Positions 1 to 8,847 are shown, counted from the first letter of the stretch. The stretch: DNA of 64,000 nt from Sphingobacteriaceae bacterium (GCA_016715905.1 JADJXI010000017.1:582956-646955); one strand, 5' to 3'. Notes: generated by a model not told the origin, from the sequence alone. Made by a program: numbers and translations.

Positions 1-220
1 GGAAAACTTTATTCTTTTTACCGGCAGCTTTTAAATGTTTTAAATATTGATGTTCACTCAGTGCCTCACCTGTGGCTAAGGGCGCTTTTAATCGTATAGC
101 AGACGGAACAGTTTGTTCAATCAATTCTTTTACGCTGGAAACGCCAATTTTTTTTAGCATTTCCTTTACTTCATTTTCTCTTGGTCCGTTATGACGGTTC
201 ACAAATTTATCTGTACTCAT
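1..220 (-). CDS. gcvP: Glycine dehydrogenase (decarboxylating), N-terminal part, cut by window edge
   Basis: Only the first 73 codons are present; the gene runs off the left edge. The translation starts MSTDKFVNRHNGPRENEV and continues through a segment with KKIGVSSVKELIEQTVPSAI. This matches the conserved N-terminus of GcvP, the P-protein of the glycine cleavage system, where RHxGP and the ETVPxxIR stretch are family hallmarks. Known role: a PLP enzyme that decarboxylates glycine and passes the aminomethyl group to the lipoyl H-protein in the cytosol. The PLP lysine is outside the window. The start is ATG at 218-220, and it is divergent from the MbnP-like gene. Confidence 0.85.
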   Translation of the reverse strand, partial: MSTDKFVNRHNGPRENEVKEMLKKIGVSSVKELIEQTVPSAIRLKAPLATGEALSEHQYLKHLKAAGKKNKVF

Positions 221-339
221 GGCGGTTAATTTTAGACATTAAATGTAGCAATTATTAGCAATTTTCAATAGGATGGAACATGAATATATGGGTAAAAATC
301 ATATGAATTTCTGTTATAATCAGTTATAAAACCTTTCCG

Positions 340-347
340 TAAATTTG
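340..347 (+). promoter_or_regulatory. Candidate -7 box of the MbnP/MbnH module
   Basis: TAAATTTG fits the Bacteroidota sigma-ABfr -7 consensus TAnnTTTG exactly and lies 14 bases before the ATG of the MbnP-like gene. No clear TTTG -33 box is seen at 19-20 bases upstream, so this rests on one half-site and its position. Confidence 0.4.
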
Positions 348-361
348 TTTGTTGGGTTTTA

Positions 362-1087
362 ATGAAAATTACATTTCATATTTGCTTTTTTGTATGGCTT
401 TGTCCGCTATTTTGTGTGGGGCAAAACAATGCTGTAGTTAAAGTTAAAATTAACCCGGTTTTTAAAGGGGCTGAATTACAACTCGGAAAAACGTATGCGT
501 TAAATGAAAAAGCAGATAGTTTTCAGGTTACTATGCTAAAATTTTATGTTTCTAATGTTAAGTTCATAAATGATAATGCTGTTGCGCAAGAAGAAAAAGA
601 GAGTTGTCATTTAATGGATGCTGAAGAGGAAGAACGTTTAGCATTTAGCTGTAAGCAAATAAAAACAGATAAATACATCGGTATACAATTTGGAATTGGG
701 GTAGACAGTGCTAAAAATAATGCGGGTATACTTTCAGGAGATTTGGATCCGGCCAATGGAATGTTTTGGGCCTGGAATACAGGTTATGTTTCTCTGAAAA
801 TCGAAGGGAATTATATTGCTAAAAACTCAAATAAAACGGCCGTTGATTTTCATATTGGGGGTTATTTAAGTCCATATAACACTTATAGAACAGTTGATTT
901 GAAATTTCCACAAAGCCGAAATATTTCAAAAAAAGCGGAAGTTGTTATTGAAGCAGATGTTATTAAATTATTTTCAGGGATAAATCTTAGCGAAACATTT
1001 CACGTTGTAATACCGGGAAAAGAGGCCATGATTTTAGCTGATAATTATTCAAAAATGTTTAAGATTATTTCGGTTGAAAGCGAATGA
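362..1087 (+). CDS. MbnP-like copper-binding family protein
   Basis: A 241-residue protein with a signal peptide (about residues 1-20, ending near CVGQ). The mature part fits the MbnP-like domain: VKINPVFKGAELQLGKTY near the N-terminus, LKFYVSNVKF, then a GIDS-like segment (FGIGVDSAKNNAG), and GMFWAWNTGYVSLKIEGN around residues 133-150. MbnP proteins are periplasmic copper binders in which the partner MbnH oxidises a tryptophan to kynurenine; W136 and W138 in the conserved WAW are visible candidates, but I cannot say which one would be modified. The stop overlaps the next start by 4 bases (ATGA), so it is translationally coupled to the MbnH-like gene. No methanobactin precursor or MbnB/MbnC lies nearby, so this is a stand-alone MbnP/MbnH pair. 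Confidence 0.8.
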   Translation: MKITFHICFFVWLCPLFCVGQNNAVVKVKINPVFKGAELQLGKTYALNEKADSFQVTMLKFYVSNVKFINDNAVAQEEKESCHLMDAEEEERLAFSCKQIKTDKYIGIQFGIGVDSAKNNAGILSGDLDPANGMFWAWNTGYVSLKIEGNYIAKNSNKTAVDFHIGGYLSPYNTYRTVDLKFPQSRNISKKAEVVIEADVIKLFSGINLSETFHVVIPGKEAMILADNYSKMFKIISVESE

Positions 1088-2103
1088 AAAGGTTGTTCAT
1101 AGGTATTTTATCCTTATTAATATTTTTGGTTTTAGGTCTCACCATACATAAAACCGAAGAGATGAAGTTTTTTGTTCCTAAAGGTTGGCCGAAACCGCTT
1201 TATTCTTTCCATGAAAATAAAATCAGTAATGAAAAATTTGAGTTGGGCCGGGCCTTATTTTATGATCCCATTTTATCCAAAGACAGTACTATTTCTTGTG
1301 AAAGTTGTCATCTTTCTTTTACCGCATTTTCTCATCCCGATCATCGGGTTAGTCACGGTATACTCGGTTTAACAGGAAAAAGAAATGCACCCTCCTTGGT
1401 TAATTTAGCCTGGGCGCCCATTTTTATGTGGGATGGAAAAACAAAATCACTTGAAGAGCAATCGCTGTTACCCATTACTAATCCGATAGAAATGGACATG
1501 AGTATTAAAGAATTAATTAAAAGACTGCAGCGCAATGCTTATTATAAAAAATTATTTTACAGAGCTTATAAAGATAGCCTAGTCAACGAAAAAAAAATTT
1601 TGAATGCCCTAGCGATGTTTACGTCCAACTTAGTTTCTTACCATGCTAAGTATGATAGCGTAATGCGCAAAGATGCAAATGTTTCGTTTACAGAAGCTGA
1701 AAAAAAGGGCTACGAAATTTTTAAAAAGCAATGCGCTTCATGCCATACCGAACCACTATTCACAAATTATAGTTTCAGAAATAATGGATTAATCTTGGAT
1801 ACCGTTTTTAAAGATTACGGCCGCATGGAAATCTCTAAATTAAAAAACGATGAAATGAGATTTAAAGTCCCCACACTAAGAAATATTGAGTATTCGGGGC
1901 CTTATTTTCATGACGGACGAATGAAAAAGTTGAAAGAAGTTTTAAATTACTATGCGAACATCAATAAATCAAACCCTGATTTAGACCCTTTATTATTGAA
2001 GATAGCGTTAACGAAAGAGGATATTAAAGATCTTACCGCATTTTTAAGGACACTCACCGATAAATACTATTTATATAATGCAAATTATAGACCAAATCAT
2101 TAA
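1084..2103 (+). CDS. MbnH-like di-haem cytochrome c peroxidase family protein
   Basis: A 339-residue protein with an N-terminal hydrophobic signal/anchor (residues about 4-22) and two CxxCH haem c motifs, CESCH near residue 75 and CASCH near residue 217. The spacing and flanking sequence (FELGRALFYDPILSKD before the first haem, FKVPTLRNIEYSGPYFHDGR near the C-terminus) are typical of the bacterial CcpA/MauG superfamily. MbnH is a MauG-like enzyme that forms a high-valent bis-haem state and oxidises a tryptophan of MbnP. The 4-base overlap with the MbnP-like gene supports that pairing over a plain peroxide detoxifier. It probably acts in the periplasm. An ordinary cytochrome c peroxidase function is the alternative. 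Confidence 0.82.
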   Translation: MKRLFIGILSLLIFLVLGLTIHKTEEMKFFVPKGWPKPLYSFHENKISNEKFELGRALFYDPILSKDSTISCESCHLSFTAFSHPDHRVSHGILGLTGKRNAPSLVNLAWAPIFMWDGKTKSLEEQSLLPITNPIEMDMSIKELIKRLQRNAYYKKLFYRAYKDSLVNEKKILNALAMFTSNLVSYHAKYDSVMRKDANVSFTEAEKKGYEIFKKQCASCHTEPLFTNYSFRNNGLILDTVFKDYGRMEISKLKNDEMRFKVPTLRNIEYSGPYFHDGRMKKLKEVLNYYANINKSNPDLDPLLLKIALTKEDIKDLTAFLRTLTDKYYLYNANYRPNH

Positions 2104-2125
2104 TATTGTATAAAAGAGAAATATA

Positions 2126-3436
2126 ATGAACAGACTTAATAAAACTTTTGGAATGGCTTGTGTCTTAATCTTTTTTACTACCGGATTAAAGTCGCAACTC
2201 AGTCCTGCTATTACTTCATGGGTAATTAATCAAACCGGATTAACCGGATATAATTGTTCGGGTTGTACGCCAACGGTTGCCGGTTCTATTCCGGCCAATG
2301 TACAATCGGTTTATTATACAGGAACAGACGCTTATGTAAGCTCAGAAGGTATACCGAGTTATAATGTGGGACCCTGGACTATGAACCCCAATACTCCTTC
2401 GGCTCAAAATAAAAAATGGAAAATTACTTTAAACCCGGTAAATAATACCGGTACAAAAACAACAACGGGCTTAGGACCTATTGGGGTATGGAGTAATGGG
2501 ATGGTAATATTTAATGGCATGGATGGTTTTACCTGGAATAACGGAACAAACACAGTGAGTCCAGGAGTAGGAACCTGGAATCGTAACGCTTATGTTTTTG
2601 AAGGAGTAAGTTTTGATGCTTGTCTTGGTCATCCAAACCAAACCGGTGCCTATCACAACCACGTTATTCCAAAATGTTTATTTGCTTATAACAACAGTGC
2701 GCAACATTCACCCATTATTGGATATGCATTTGATGGTTTTCCAATTTACGGACCTTTTGGTTTTACAAATACGAATGGAACCGGCCCGATAAAACGCATG
2801 ACACCCAGTTATACTTTAACTGGAAATACTACCCGAAATTTAGGTCCTTCCATGAGTACTACTTGTATTATTAATGGAAGTCCAAGTACTTATTACGCCG
2901 GCACTTTTTTAGAGGATTATGATTTTGCTAGCGGCTCCGGAGATTTGGATGAGTATAATGGCAGATTTTGTGTTACTCCTGAATATCCTTTGGGAATTTA
3001 CGCTTATTTTGTAACGGTGGATGCTTCTTATAATCCGGTTTTTCCATATGTATTAGGACCAAAATATTATGGTGTAGTTGGTTCCGGTAATACCGGACCA
3101 GGCGGAGGTAGCAATACCATTCCCGGCGGTGCAACACAATATACGCCCAGTCCGGCGGCTATTCAGGAAATGAATACATTAAATCAGCAAATCAATATTT
3201 ACCCGAATCCAACAGCAGATGATCAATTAAAATTTACGGTTTCTGAAAACACGAATGATTTAATTGTGAAAATAATAAATTACCAAGGACGGGTTTTGGT
3301 AAATCATTTATATAAAGGCGGGGAATATACCGGCGAAATAAATCTTTCTACTGAATATTTACTTCCGGGCGTTTATTTGATTTCTTTTGAATCCAATGGA
3401 AAAAAGTTGGTCAAGAAAATTGTATTAACAGAATAA
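2126..3436 (+). CDS. YHYH domain protein with T9SS C-terminal sorting domain
   Basis: A 436-residue secreted protein: signal peptide 1-23, a YHYH-type domain in the middle (GAYHNHVIPKCLF near residue 172, then IIGYAFDGFPIYGPFG near 196), a Gly/Pro/Asn linker around 320-350, and a type IX sorting domain (INIYPNPTADDQ to the C-terminus, about 355-436). It starts 22 bases after the MbnH-like gene and is probably co-transcribed. The name motif appears as YHNH instead of YHYH. YHYH-domain proteins have no settled biochemical role; His-rich loops next to MbnP/MbnH suggest a surface metal-binding protein, which is inference. The T9SS tail implies surface attachment or release. Confidence 0.78.
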   Translation: MNRLNKTFGMACVLIFFTTGLKSQLSPAITSWVINQTGLTGYNCSGCTPTVAGSIPANVQSVYYTGTDAYVSSEGIPSYNVGPWTMNPNTPSAQNKKWKITLNPVNNTGTKTTTGLGPIGVWSNGMVIFNGMDGFTWNNGTNTVSPGVGTWNRNAYVFEGVSFDACLGHPNQTGAYHNHVIPKCLFAYNNSAQHSPIIGYAFDGFPIYGPFGFTNTNGTGPIKRMTPSYTLTGNTTRNLGPSMSTTCIINGSPSTYYAGTFLEDYDFASGSGDLDEYNGRFCVTPEYPLGIYAYFVTVDASYNPVFPYVLGPKYYGVVGSGNTGPGGGSNTIPGGATQYTPSPAAIQEMNTLNQQINIYPNPTADDQLKFTVSENTNDLIVKIINYQGRVLVNHLYKGGEYTGEINLSTEYLLPGVYLISFESNGKKLVKKIVLTE

Positions 3437-3461
3437 AAAATTAATCCCTTATTATTGGCGA

Positions 3462-3806
3462 TTAGTTTTTCATTAACTCTTCCCAAAATTCTGCACCTCT
3501 GCGGGTATGTGGAATTACAATGGTGCCTCCAACAATATTGGCAACTGCAAAAACTTCATAAATTTCTTCGGTGCTGCAATTTTGCTCGTGACATTTAATT
3601 AAGTGATATTTTATACAATCGTCGCAACGAAGAACCATGCTGGCCACTAATCCCAATAGTTCTTTGGTTTTTACATTTAAGGCACCATCCTGATAAGTTT
3701 GCGTATCTAAATTAAAAAGTCTTTTGATAACCAAATTGTCTTTTCCTAAAATCACCTCATTCATTTTTGAACGGTAATCGTTAAATTCTTTTAACTGCGA
3801 TGCCAT
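3462..3806 (-). CDS. Carboxymuconolactone decarboxylase / AhpD-like family protein
   Basis: A 114-residue protein with the CMD fold signature: KTKELLGLVASMVLRCDDC followed by IKYHLIKCHEQ, where CxxC plus a downstream His is the AhpD-type redox centre. Members reduce AhpC-type peroxiredoxins or act as hydrolases/decarboxylases; the exact substrate cannot be read here. Its ATG lies one base after the tatC stop, so the two are very probably one transcript. Length is normal for the family. A thiol-dependent peroxidase accessory role is the most likely reading, inferred from the CxxC. Confidence 0.82.
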   Translation of the reverse strand: MASQLKEFNDYRSKMNEVILGKDNLVIKRLFNLDTQTYQDGALNVKTKELLGLVASMVLRCDDCIKYHLIKCHEQNCSTEEIYEVFAVANIVGGTIVIPHTRRGAEFWEELMKN

Positions 3807-3807
3807 A

Positions 3808-4644
3808 TTAATCGTTTAGTTTATATTTTTTTATTGTCCATGCTGAAATGAAAACACTCAATTCATATAATAAATACATGGGTACTGCTACTACCATTTG
3901 AGAAGTAACATCAGGGCTCGGTGTAACCACTGCACTTACAATTAATAAAACAACAACTGCATGCTTACGGTACTTGCGCATAAATTGTGGAGTTATTAAA
4001 GTTAGTCTGGTAAGAAAATAAACTAATACTGGCATTTCAAAAATAATTCCTGAAACCAAAGTAAGTGTATAAATAAAAGAAGTATAATCGCTTAAGGTTT
4101 GATTGGTAATAATTTTATCCGACATCTGATAATTGATGAGGAAATTGTAAGACATGGGAAACATAATGAAATACCCAAAACAAATACCAACTAAAAATAA
4201 AAAGGAAGCAATTACTACAAATATTTTTACCGGTCCCAACTCCTTATCTTTGAGCGCAGGTCGTATAAATTTCCACAGCTCCCACAACACATATGGAAAA
4301 CCTAATATTATGCCGCCCATAAAAGCAAAACCCATGTGTGTAAAAAATTGTTCTGAGATTCCTAATGTTTGTAAGCTAACCTGTTTAACGTGCATGCACA
4401 TTACACTGCCCGCACCAATTTTATAACCTAAAGCACAAAGTGCGCGATAGGAAATAAAATCCTGTTCAATAGGACCAAGTAAAATGGTATCAATAAAAAG
4501 TTGAGGCAAACAAAAAATGGCAATAGCAAAGGCCATGATAACAACGGCGCTTCTGACCAAATGCCAGCGCAGGGCTTCCAGGTGTTGCAGGAAAGACATT
4601 TCGCCGGCTTCGTTCGCTTCTTTATTTGAACCAAAAAATCCCAT
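3808..4644 (-). CDS. tatC: Twin-arginine translocase subunit TatC
   Basis: A 278-residue polytopic membrane protein with the TatC N-terminal signature (MSFLQHLEALRWHLVRSA, family form M.FLeHLeELR) and about six hydrophobic segments, ending in the helix pair with VVTPSPDVTSQMVVAVPMY. TatC is the Tat signal-peptide receptor and, with TatA, exports folded proteins. The first extracytoplasmic loop carries an insertion (roughly residues 55-85, with several Cys), common in Bacteroidota TatC. It is downstream of a gene with a Tat-type signal (5193-6503), and tatA is separate at 31785-31982. No tatB is seen, as is usual for this phylum. Confidence 0.93.
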   Translation of the reverse strand: MGFFGSNKEANEAGEMSFLQHLEALRWHLVRSAVVIMAFAIAIFCLPQLFIDTILLGPIEQDFISYRALCALGYKIGAGSVMCMHVKQVSLQTLGISEQFFTHMGFAFMGGIILGFPYVLWELWKFIRPALKDKELGPVKIFVVIASFLFLVGICFGYFIMFPMSYNFLINYQMSDKIITNQTLSDYTSFIYTLTLVSGIIFEMPVLVYFLTRLTLITPQFMRKYRKHAVVVLLIVSAVVTPSPDVTSQMVVAVPMYLLYELSVFISAWTIKKYKLND

Positions 4645-4742
4645 TTATGAGTTGACAAAGGTAATAAAATAAGGGTTTAAGCAATGAAATTGTTAAATGG
4701 TAGGTAGGCGCCCAAAAAATAAATTTAATCAGATTCTTAATC

Positions 4743-5180
4743 TCACTTATTATTCTTTGCTATCACCGAAATTTCGATGTGGGCACCTTTGGGTAATGCT
4801 TTAACTTCTACGGTTTCCCGGGCGGGGGGGTCACTTGTAAAATAACGGCCGTAAACTTCATTCATGGTTTTAAATTTTTTTAAATCCGTCATGTAAATGG
4901 TAGTTTTTAATACATGATTAAAATTTAATTCAGCCGCGGCTAAAACCGCCTTTAAATTTTCCATCACCAACTTGGTTTCGTTTTCTATGGAGCTGGTATC
5001 CATAGTTCCATCTGCCCGAATCGCAATTTGTCCGGATACATATAAAGTATTCCCATTTTGAATAGCCTGACTATAGGGCCCAATGGGTTTTGGTGCTTTA
5101 TCGGAATAAATTACTTTTTTTTGCGCAAAAACACTGCTTAAAGAAAAACTCAGTATTAAAAATGATAAAACCTTATACAT
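4743..5180 (-). CDS. Secreted RidA family enamine/imine deaminase
   Basis: A 145-residue protein with a Sec signal peptide (about 1-19, ending SVFAQ) on a complete RidA domain: PIGPYSQAIQNGNTLYVSGQ near the start and DPPARETVEVKALPKGAHIEI near the end. The Arg of PARETVEV is the catalytic arginine position and GPYSQA is the family hallmark. RidA enzymes hydrolyse reactive enamine/imine intermediates released by PLP enzymes, mostly in the cytosol; the signal peptide places this copy outside the inner membrane. It follows the Tat-signal PLP enzyme by 12 bases, a fitting partnership. Confidence 0.88.
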   Translation of the reverse strand: MYKVLSFLILSFSLSSVFAQKKVIYSDKAPKPIGPYSQAIQNGNTLYVSGQIAIRADGTMDTSSIENETKLVMENLKAVLAAAELNFNHVLKTTIYMTDLKKFKTMNEVYGRYFTSDPPARETVEVKALPKGAHIEISVIAKNNK

Positions 5181-5192
5181 ACCAATGTTGTT

Positions 5193-6503
5193 TTATTTTT
5201 TCTTTTCAGGCGGAGTTAATTTAGAAAAATTGGTTAAGCCTTTTACCAAAACATCTAAATCTTTTGTTGAGGTATAAACATTGGGCGTAACCCGAATACC
5301 GTTTATTTTTTCGAGGATGATGGAAGTAACATGAATTTTATGATTGACGAATAAGTGATTATCGATATCATTCGCTTTCCAGCCTTCAAAACCAATATTG
5401 TGAATGGCGCAGGAGTATTCGGGTTTAAATGAACTGGAATGTATTGATTTAGGTAAATCTTTGCATTTTTCGGCCCAATAATTTTTTAAATATCTTAAAC
5501 GGTCTTCTTTTCTTTTGGCGCCAATCACATTGTGAAAATCAACGGCAGCACCAATGGCCATTTCAGCAGCCATATTTCGGGTGCCTAAATTTTCGAATTT
5601 TCGGATGTCGGTACCATCGGGTTCAGGTGCTGATAATAAAGCCCACACTTTTTTTATTTTGTCTTTTTTAATGTATAATAATCCGCTGCCGAAAGGGGCG
5701 CATAACCATTTGTGTAAAGAAGTTGCAAAATAATCAGCCCCGGTATCTTCAATCTTATAATCAATATGTCCGAATGAGTGCGCCGCATCTACAATTACCT
5801 CGCATCCTTTCGCGTGAGCCATGTCGGCTATTTTTTTTACGGGCACAATATTACCCGACCAATTAATGAGATGGGTAACATGAACTATTTTAGTTTTTGA
5901 TGTGATGGCTTTTTTATATAATTCAACAATTACCTCATCGTTTTCGGTAGGTTGAGGAATATCTATCCAAACTAATTTTATTCCGTCTCTTTTCTCTCTT
6001 TGTTTCCAGGCATTCATCATGTTGGGATAATCGTATTTACTTAACACCACTTCATCACCTGCTTTTAAGTCTAATCCAAAAATTACGGTGTTTAATCCTT
6101 CGGTTGAATTTCTGTTAATGCAAATTTCCTCAGGGCTTACTCCGGCCAAATCCGCAAGTTTTGCGCGCAAACCTTCACGACCTGCATCTAAAATCCTCCA
6201 CATATAATAGCTTGGTGCTTCATTGCAATATTGATAGTAACGAATATGAGCATCCTGCACAACTTTTGGTGAAGGACTAACGCCTCCGTTATTTAAATTA
6301 ATTACGTTGGGAGAAACCGTATAACTTTCTTTAATCCATCCCCAAAAATCTTCATCAGAAGCACTTTCTTCGGGGCTCAGATTTTCGAGCCGATTTAATT
6401 TTTTCTCAAAATTTTCGGCAAATGATTTATTGATGGAAGATAAAAAGGCAAGTCCGCCTACCGCGAATGCCCCGCCTTTTTGAAAAAAATCTCTACGATG
6501 CAT
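5193..6503 (-). CDS. Tat-exported class V aminotransferase-fold PLP enzyme
   Basis: A 436-residue protein with a twin-arginine signal (MHRRDFFQKGGAFAVGGLAF, RRxFF core plus hydrophobic stretch). The rest is an aminotransferase class V fold: INLNNGGVSPSPKVV, NRNSTEGLNTVIFGL, the cofactor Asp in VDAAHSFGH, and the PLP lysine in TSLHKWLCAPFGSGLLYI. The nearest described relatives are isopenicillin-N epimerase-like and cysteine desulfurase-like proteins; the substrate is unknown. Tat export makes sense because PLP must be loaded in the cytosol before transport. RidA lies 12 bases downstream and tatC follows after about 98 bases. Length matches epimerase-like members plus the signal. Confidence 0.83.
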   Translation of the reverse strand: MHRRDFFQKGGAFAVGGLAFLSSINKSFAENFEKKLNRLENLSPEESASDEDFWGWIKESYTVSPNVINLNNGGVSPSPKVVQDAHIRYYQYCNEAPSYYMWRILDAGREGLRAKLADLAGVSPEEICINRNSTEGLNTVIFGLDLKAGDEVVLSKYDYPNMMNAWKQREKRDGIKLVWIDIPQPTENDEVIVELYKKAITSKTKIVHVTHLINWSGNIVPVKKIADMAHAKGCEVIVDAAHSFGHIDYKIEDTGADYFATSLHKWLCAPFGSGLLYIKKDKIKKVWALLSAPEPDGTDIRKFENLGTRNMAAEMAIGAAVDFHNVIGAKRKEDRLRYLKNYWAEKCKDLPKSIHSSSFKPEYSCAIHNIGFEGWKANDIDNHLFVNHKIHVTSIILEKINGIRVTPNVYTSTKDLDVLVKGLTNFSKLTPPEKKK

Positions 6504-6563
6504 GTTATTAATTTATACTTAAAAGTAGGGATAAATGCGCAGAGATAAAAATCAGTATTTCAA

Positions 6564-7793
6564 TTATTCAATTATCGAAATTCCGGCCATTTTCAAATCC
6601 CGCCAAAAGCCGGGATAGGATTTATTCACCACTTCAGGATTTGAAATTTGAAGAGAATTAGTTTTTAAAACCAAGGGGGCAAAACTCATGGCCATGCGGT
6701 GATCTTGATAAGTCTCAATATTTAATTCATTTTTTATTGGGGCAGTGTTTTTGGCTAGTTGAATGGAATCCTGGTTAATCTCTACCATTGCTCCAAGTTT
6801 GGTTAATTCATTTTTTAAGGCGAGGAGTCGGTGGGTTTCTTTATTTTTTAGAGTAGAAAGACCCGAAAGGGAACAAGATATACCCAATCCAAAGCAGCAT
6901 GGCACTAATGTTTGAGCTATATCCGGAAAATCACTGCAATCCAGTTCAAGGTGTTCGATCTCCATTTTTGTTTTATACAATTTTAAACCGGCCTGCTCAA
7001 ATTCGCTATGCACGCCCAATTTTAAAAACAGGTTTTTTAAAATAGAGTCACCTTGTAAAGAAGTTTGATGAAGATTAAATAGTTTAATTTGAGCAGCGGG
7101 AGCAAGGGCAACCACACTATACCAATAAGATGCCGAAGACCAATCGCCTTCTACATAATATTCAGTTTGCGGAATGCTTAAAGTTGAATTTTGAATTTGA
7201 ATGACGGAATCATGATATTGTATATTGGCTCCAAAATGCTGCAGGAGGGAAATAGTCATTTTAATATAAGGCAATGACAAAACTGAACCTTTTAATTTTA
7301 TTTGCAAACCGTTTTTAAATGCAGGTGCAATTAAAAGCAAAGCAGAAATAAATTGACTGCTAATGTTTGCATCCATTTCAATACGACCTCCGTTTAAGGT
7401 TTTCCCATTTATTAATATTTTATTTTGTTCATTTTCCTGAATTTGAATATCGGCGCCCAGTTTTTTTAAGGCGATAATTAAATTGGATATGGGTCGCTTC
7501 ATTAGTGTTTCGGACCCGCTTAATTCCCATTGGCCCGGAGTAACAGCTAAAAGCGCACATAAAAACCGAAAATTGGTACCGGCTTCTCCTGCATGAATGC
7601 TTGCTTTGGTATTGGAATGAATTTGACTGAGCGCTTGAATTAGTGTTTGCGTATCTTGGGCATCCGAAATGTTTTTAATTGCCAGATTTTTTAAGAATAA
7701 CTTTTGAATAATCAGTAATCGGTTGCTGATACTTTTAGAACCGGGGAGTGTAATATCGCACGTTAAGGTTTGGTTATTGTATTGAAGCTGCAT
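6564..7793 (-). CDS. aroA: 3-phosphoshikimate 1-carboxyvinyltransferase (EPSP synthase)
   Basis: A 409-residue cytosolic enzyme, slightly short compared with the usual 425-440. Motifs in order: LPGSKSISNRLLIIQ (phosphate-binding N-terminus), GEAGTNFRFLCALLAV and LMKRPISNL, SSQFISALLL, DCSDFPDIAQTLVP with the catalytic Asp, ETHRLLALKNELTKLG and DHRMAMSFAP. EPSP synthase joins shikimate-3-phosphate and PEP in the sixth shikimate step. The GEAGTNFR segment differs from the common GNAGTxxRP, a variation seen in Bacteroidota sequences. The start ATG lies inside the 3' end of aroB (20-base overlap), so the two are translationally coupled. Confidence 0.93.
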   Translation of the reverse strand: MQLQYNNQTLTCDITLPGSKSISNRLLIIQKLFLKNLAIKNISDAQDTQTLIQALSQIHSNTKASIHAGEAGTNFRFLCALLAVTPGQWELSGSETLMKRPISNLIIALKKLGADIQIQENEQNKILINGKTLNGGRIEMDANISSQFISALLLIAPAFKNGLQIKLKGSVLSLPYIKMTISLLQHFGANIQYHDSVIQIQNSTLSIPQTEYYVEGDWSSASYWYSVVALAPAAQIKLFNLHQTSLQGDSILKNLFLKLGVHSEFEQAGLKLYKTKMEIEHLELDCSDFPDIAQTLVPCCFGLGISCSLSGLSTLKNKETHRLLALKNELTKLGAMVEINQDSIQLAKNTAPIKNELNIETYQDHRMAMSFAPLVLKTNSLQISNPEVVNKSYPGFWRDLKMAGISIIE

Positions 7794-8847
7794 TTACTAA
7801 AATGGTATTATAATAAACTAAGGCCTTTTCGATATGTGAACGGTTAATTTTTACCTCCGGATCACATTTGCCGATTCCATTCAAAAGGGCCATATAGTAT
7901 TGTTTACCCTTATGCTTTTTATCCTGATTGAAAAAGGTGAAAAAGTCGGCACTTTCTGAAATATGAAGCGAAGGAAAAAAATAATTTATTTTGAGAGAAT
8001 TAATAATTAGGTCGAATTCTTTTTGGGTAATACGTTTTAAAAGTAAACAGATATAACTTTCAATGGCCATACCAATGGCAACTGCCTGACCGTGTAAAAG
8101 CGGCAAATTATTTTGCATAAATAAACTTTCAATAGCATGACCGGCGCTATGTCCGAAATTTAAAATTTTACGAAGTTTTTTTTCGAGCGGATCTTTTTTA
8201 ATAACAGCAGTTTTTAAACCAATGGCCTTTTTTATTAAAGCCGGACTAATAGAGCCGTTTTGAATTTTTAAGTGGCTGATTTGACTAAAAAACTTTTTAT
8301 CCAGAATTAGGGCCATTTTTAATATTTCGGCGAATCCATTCCGAAGATGTTGTTCAGGTAAACTTTGCAAATAAGAAGTATTTACGTAAACACCTAAAGG
8401 TTGGTGAATGGTGCCCAAAATATTTTTAACACCTAAAAAATTTATTCCGTTTTTACCTCCAACAGCAGCATCAGCCATGCATAATAACGAAGTTGGAATA
8501 TGTATAAAAGGAATTCCTCTTTTATAAATAGAAGCGGCAAAACCGCCTATGTCGCAAACAACCCCTCCGCCTAAATTAATGAACAGGCTTTTTTTTCCGG
8601 CCGAATTTTCAGCTAAAGTTTGCAGGATGTTTTCGAGCACATCAATGTTTTTACTTTCTTCTCCCGGTTCAATTTCTATCACATCCACTTTATTCAACAA
8701 AGGTTTTAAGAGTACAAGGTGGGGCAGGCAATATTGTAAAGTGTTTGAATCGCAAAGCACAAAATAAGAATCAAATGGTGTTTTGCTTAAAAAGGTGATT
8801 AACTCTTTAGGCAGTTTAGAATGAATATAAACAGGTGGAATTTTCAT
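7774..8847 (-). CDS. aroB: 3-dehydroquinate synthase
   Basis: A 357-residue NAD- and metal-dependent enzyme that converts DAHP to 3-dehydroquinate. Diagnostic segments: NLGGGVVCDIGGFAASIYKR, IPTSLLCMADAAVGGKNGIN, then the three metal ligands in NGFAEILKMALI (Glu), LNFGHSAGHAIES (His) and LLHGQAVAIGM (His). Length is normal. Its ATG overlaps the TGA of the amidotransferase gene by 4 bases, and its 3' end overlaps aroA by 20 bases, giving a tight trpG/pabA-aroB-aroA operon that makes chorismate precursors and feeds chorismate use. Confidence 0.94.
   Translation of the reverse strand: MKIPPVYIHSKLPKELITFLSKTPFDSYFVLCDSNTLQYCLPHLVLLKPLLNKVDVIEIEPGEESKNIDVLENILQTLAENSAGKKSLFINLGGGVVCDIGGFAASIYKRGIPFIHIPTSLLCMADAAVGGKNGINFLGVKNILGTIHQPLGVYVNTSYLQSLPEQHLRNGFAEILKMALILDKKFFSQISHLKIQNGSISPALIKKAIGLKTAVIKKDPLEKKLRKILNFGHSAGHAIESLFMQNNLPLLHGQAVAIGMAIESYICLLLKRITQKEFDLIINSLKINYFFPSLHISESADFFTFFNQDKKHKGKQYYMALLNGIGKCDPEVKINRSHIEKALVYYNTILVNAASIQ

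Noticed and set aside
362..3436. Full methanobactin biosynthesis operon around MbnP/MbnH
   Set aside because: No precursor peptide, MbnB, MbnC or transporter gene is present on either side.
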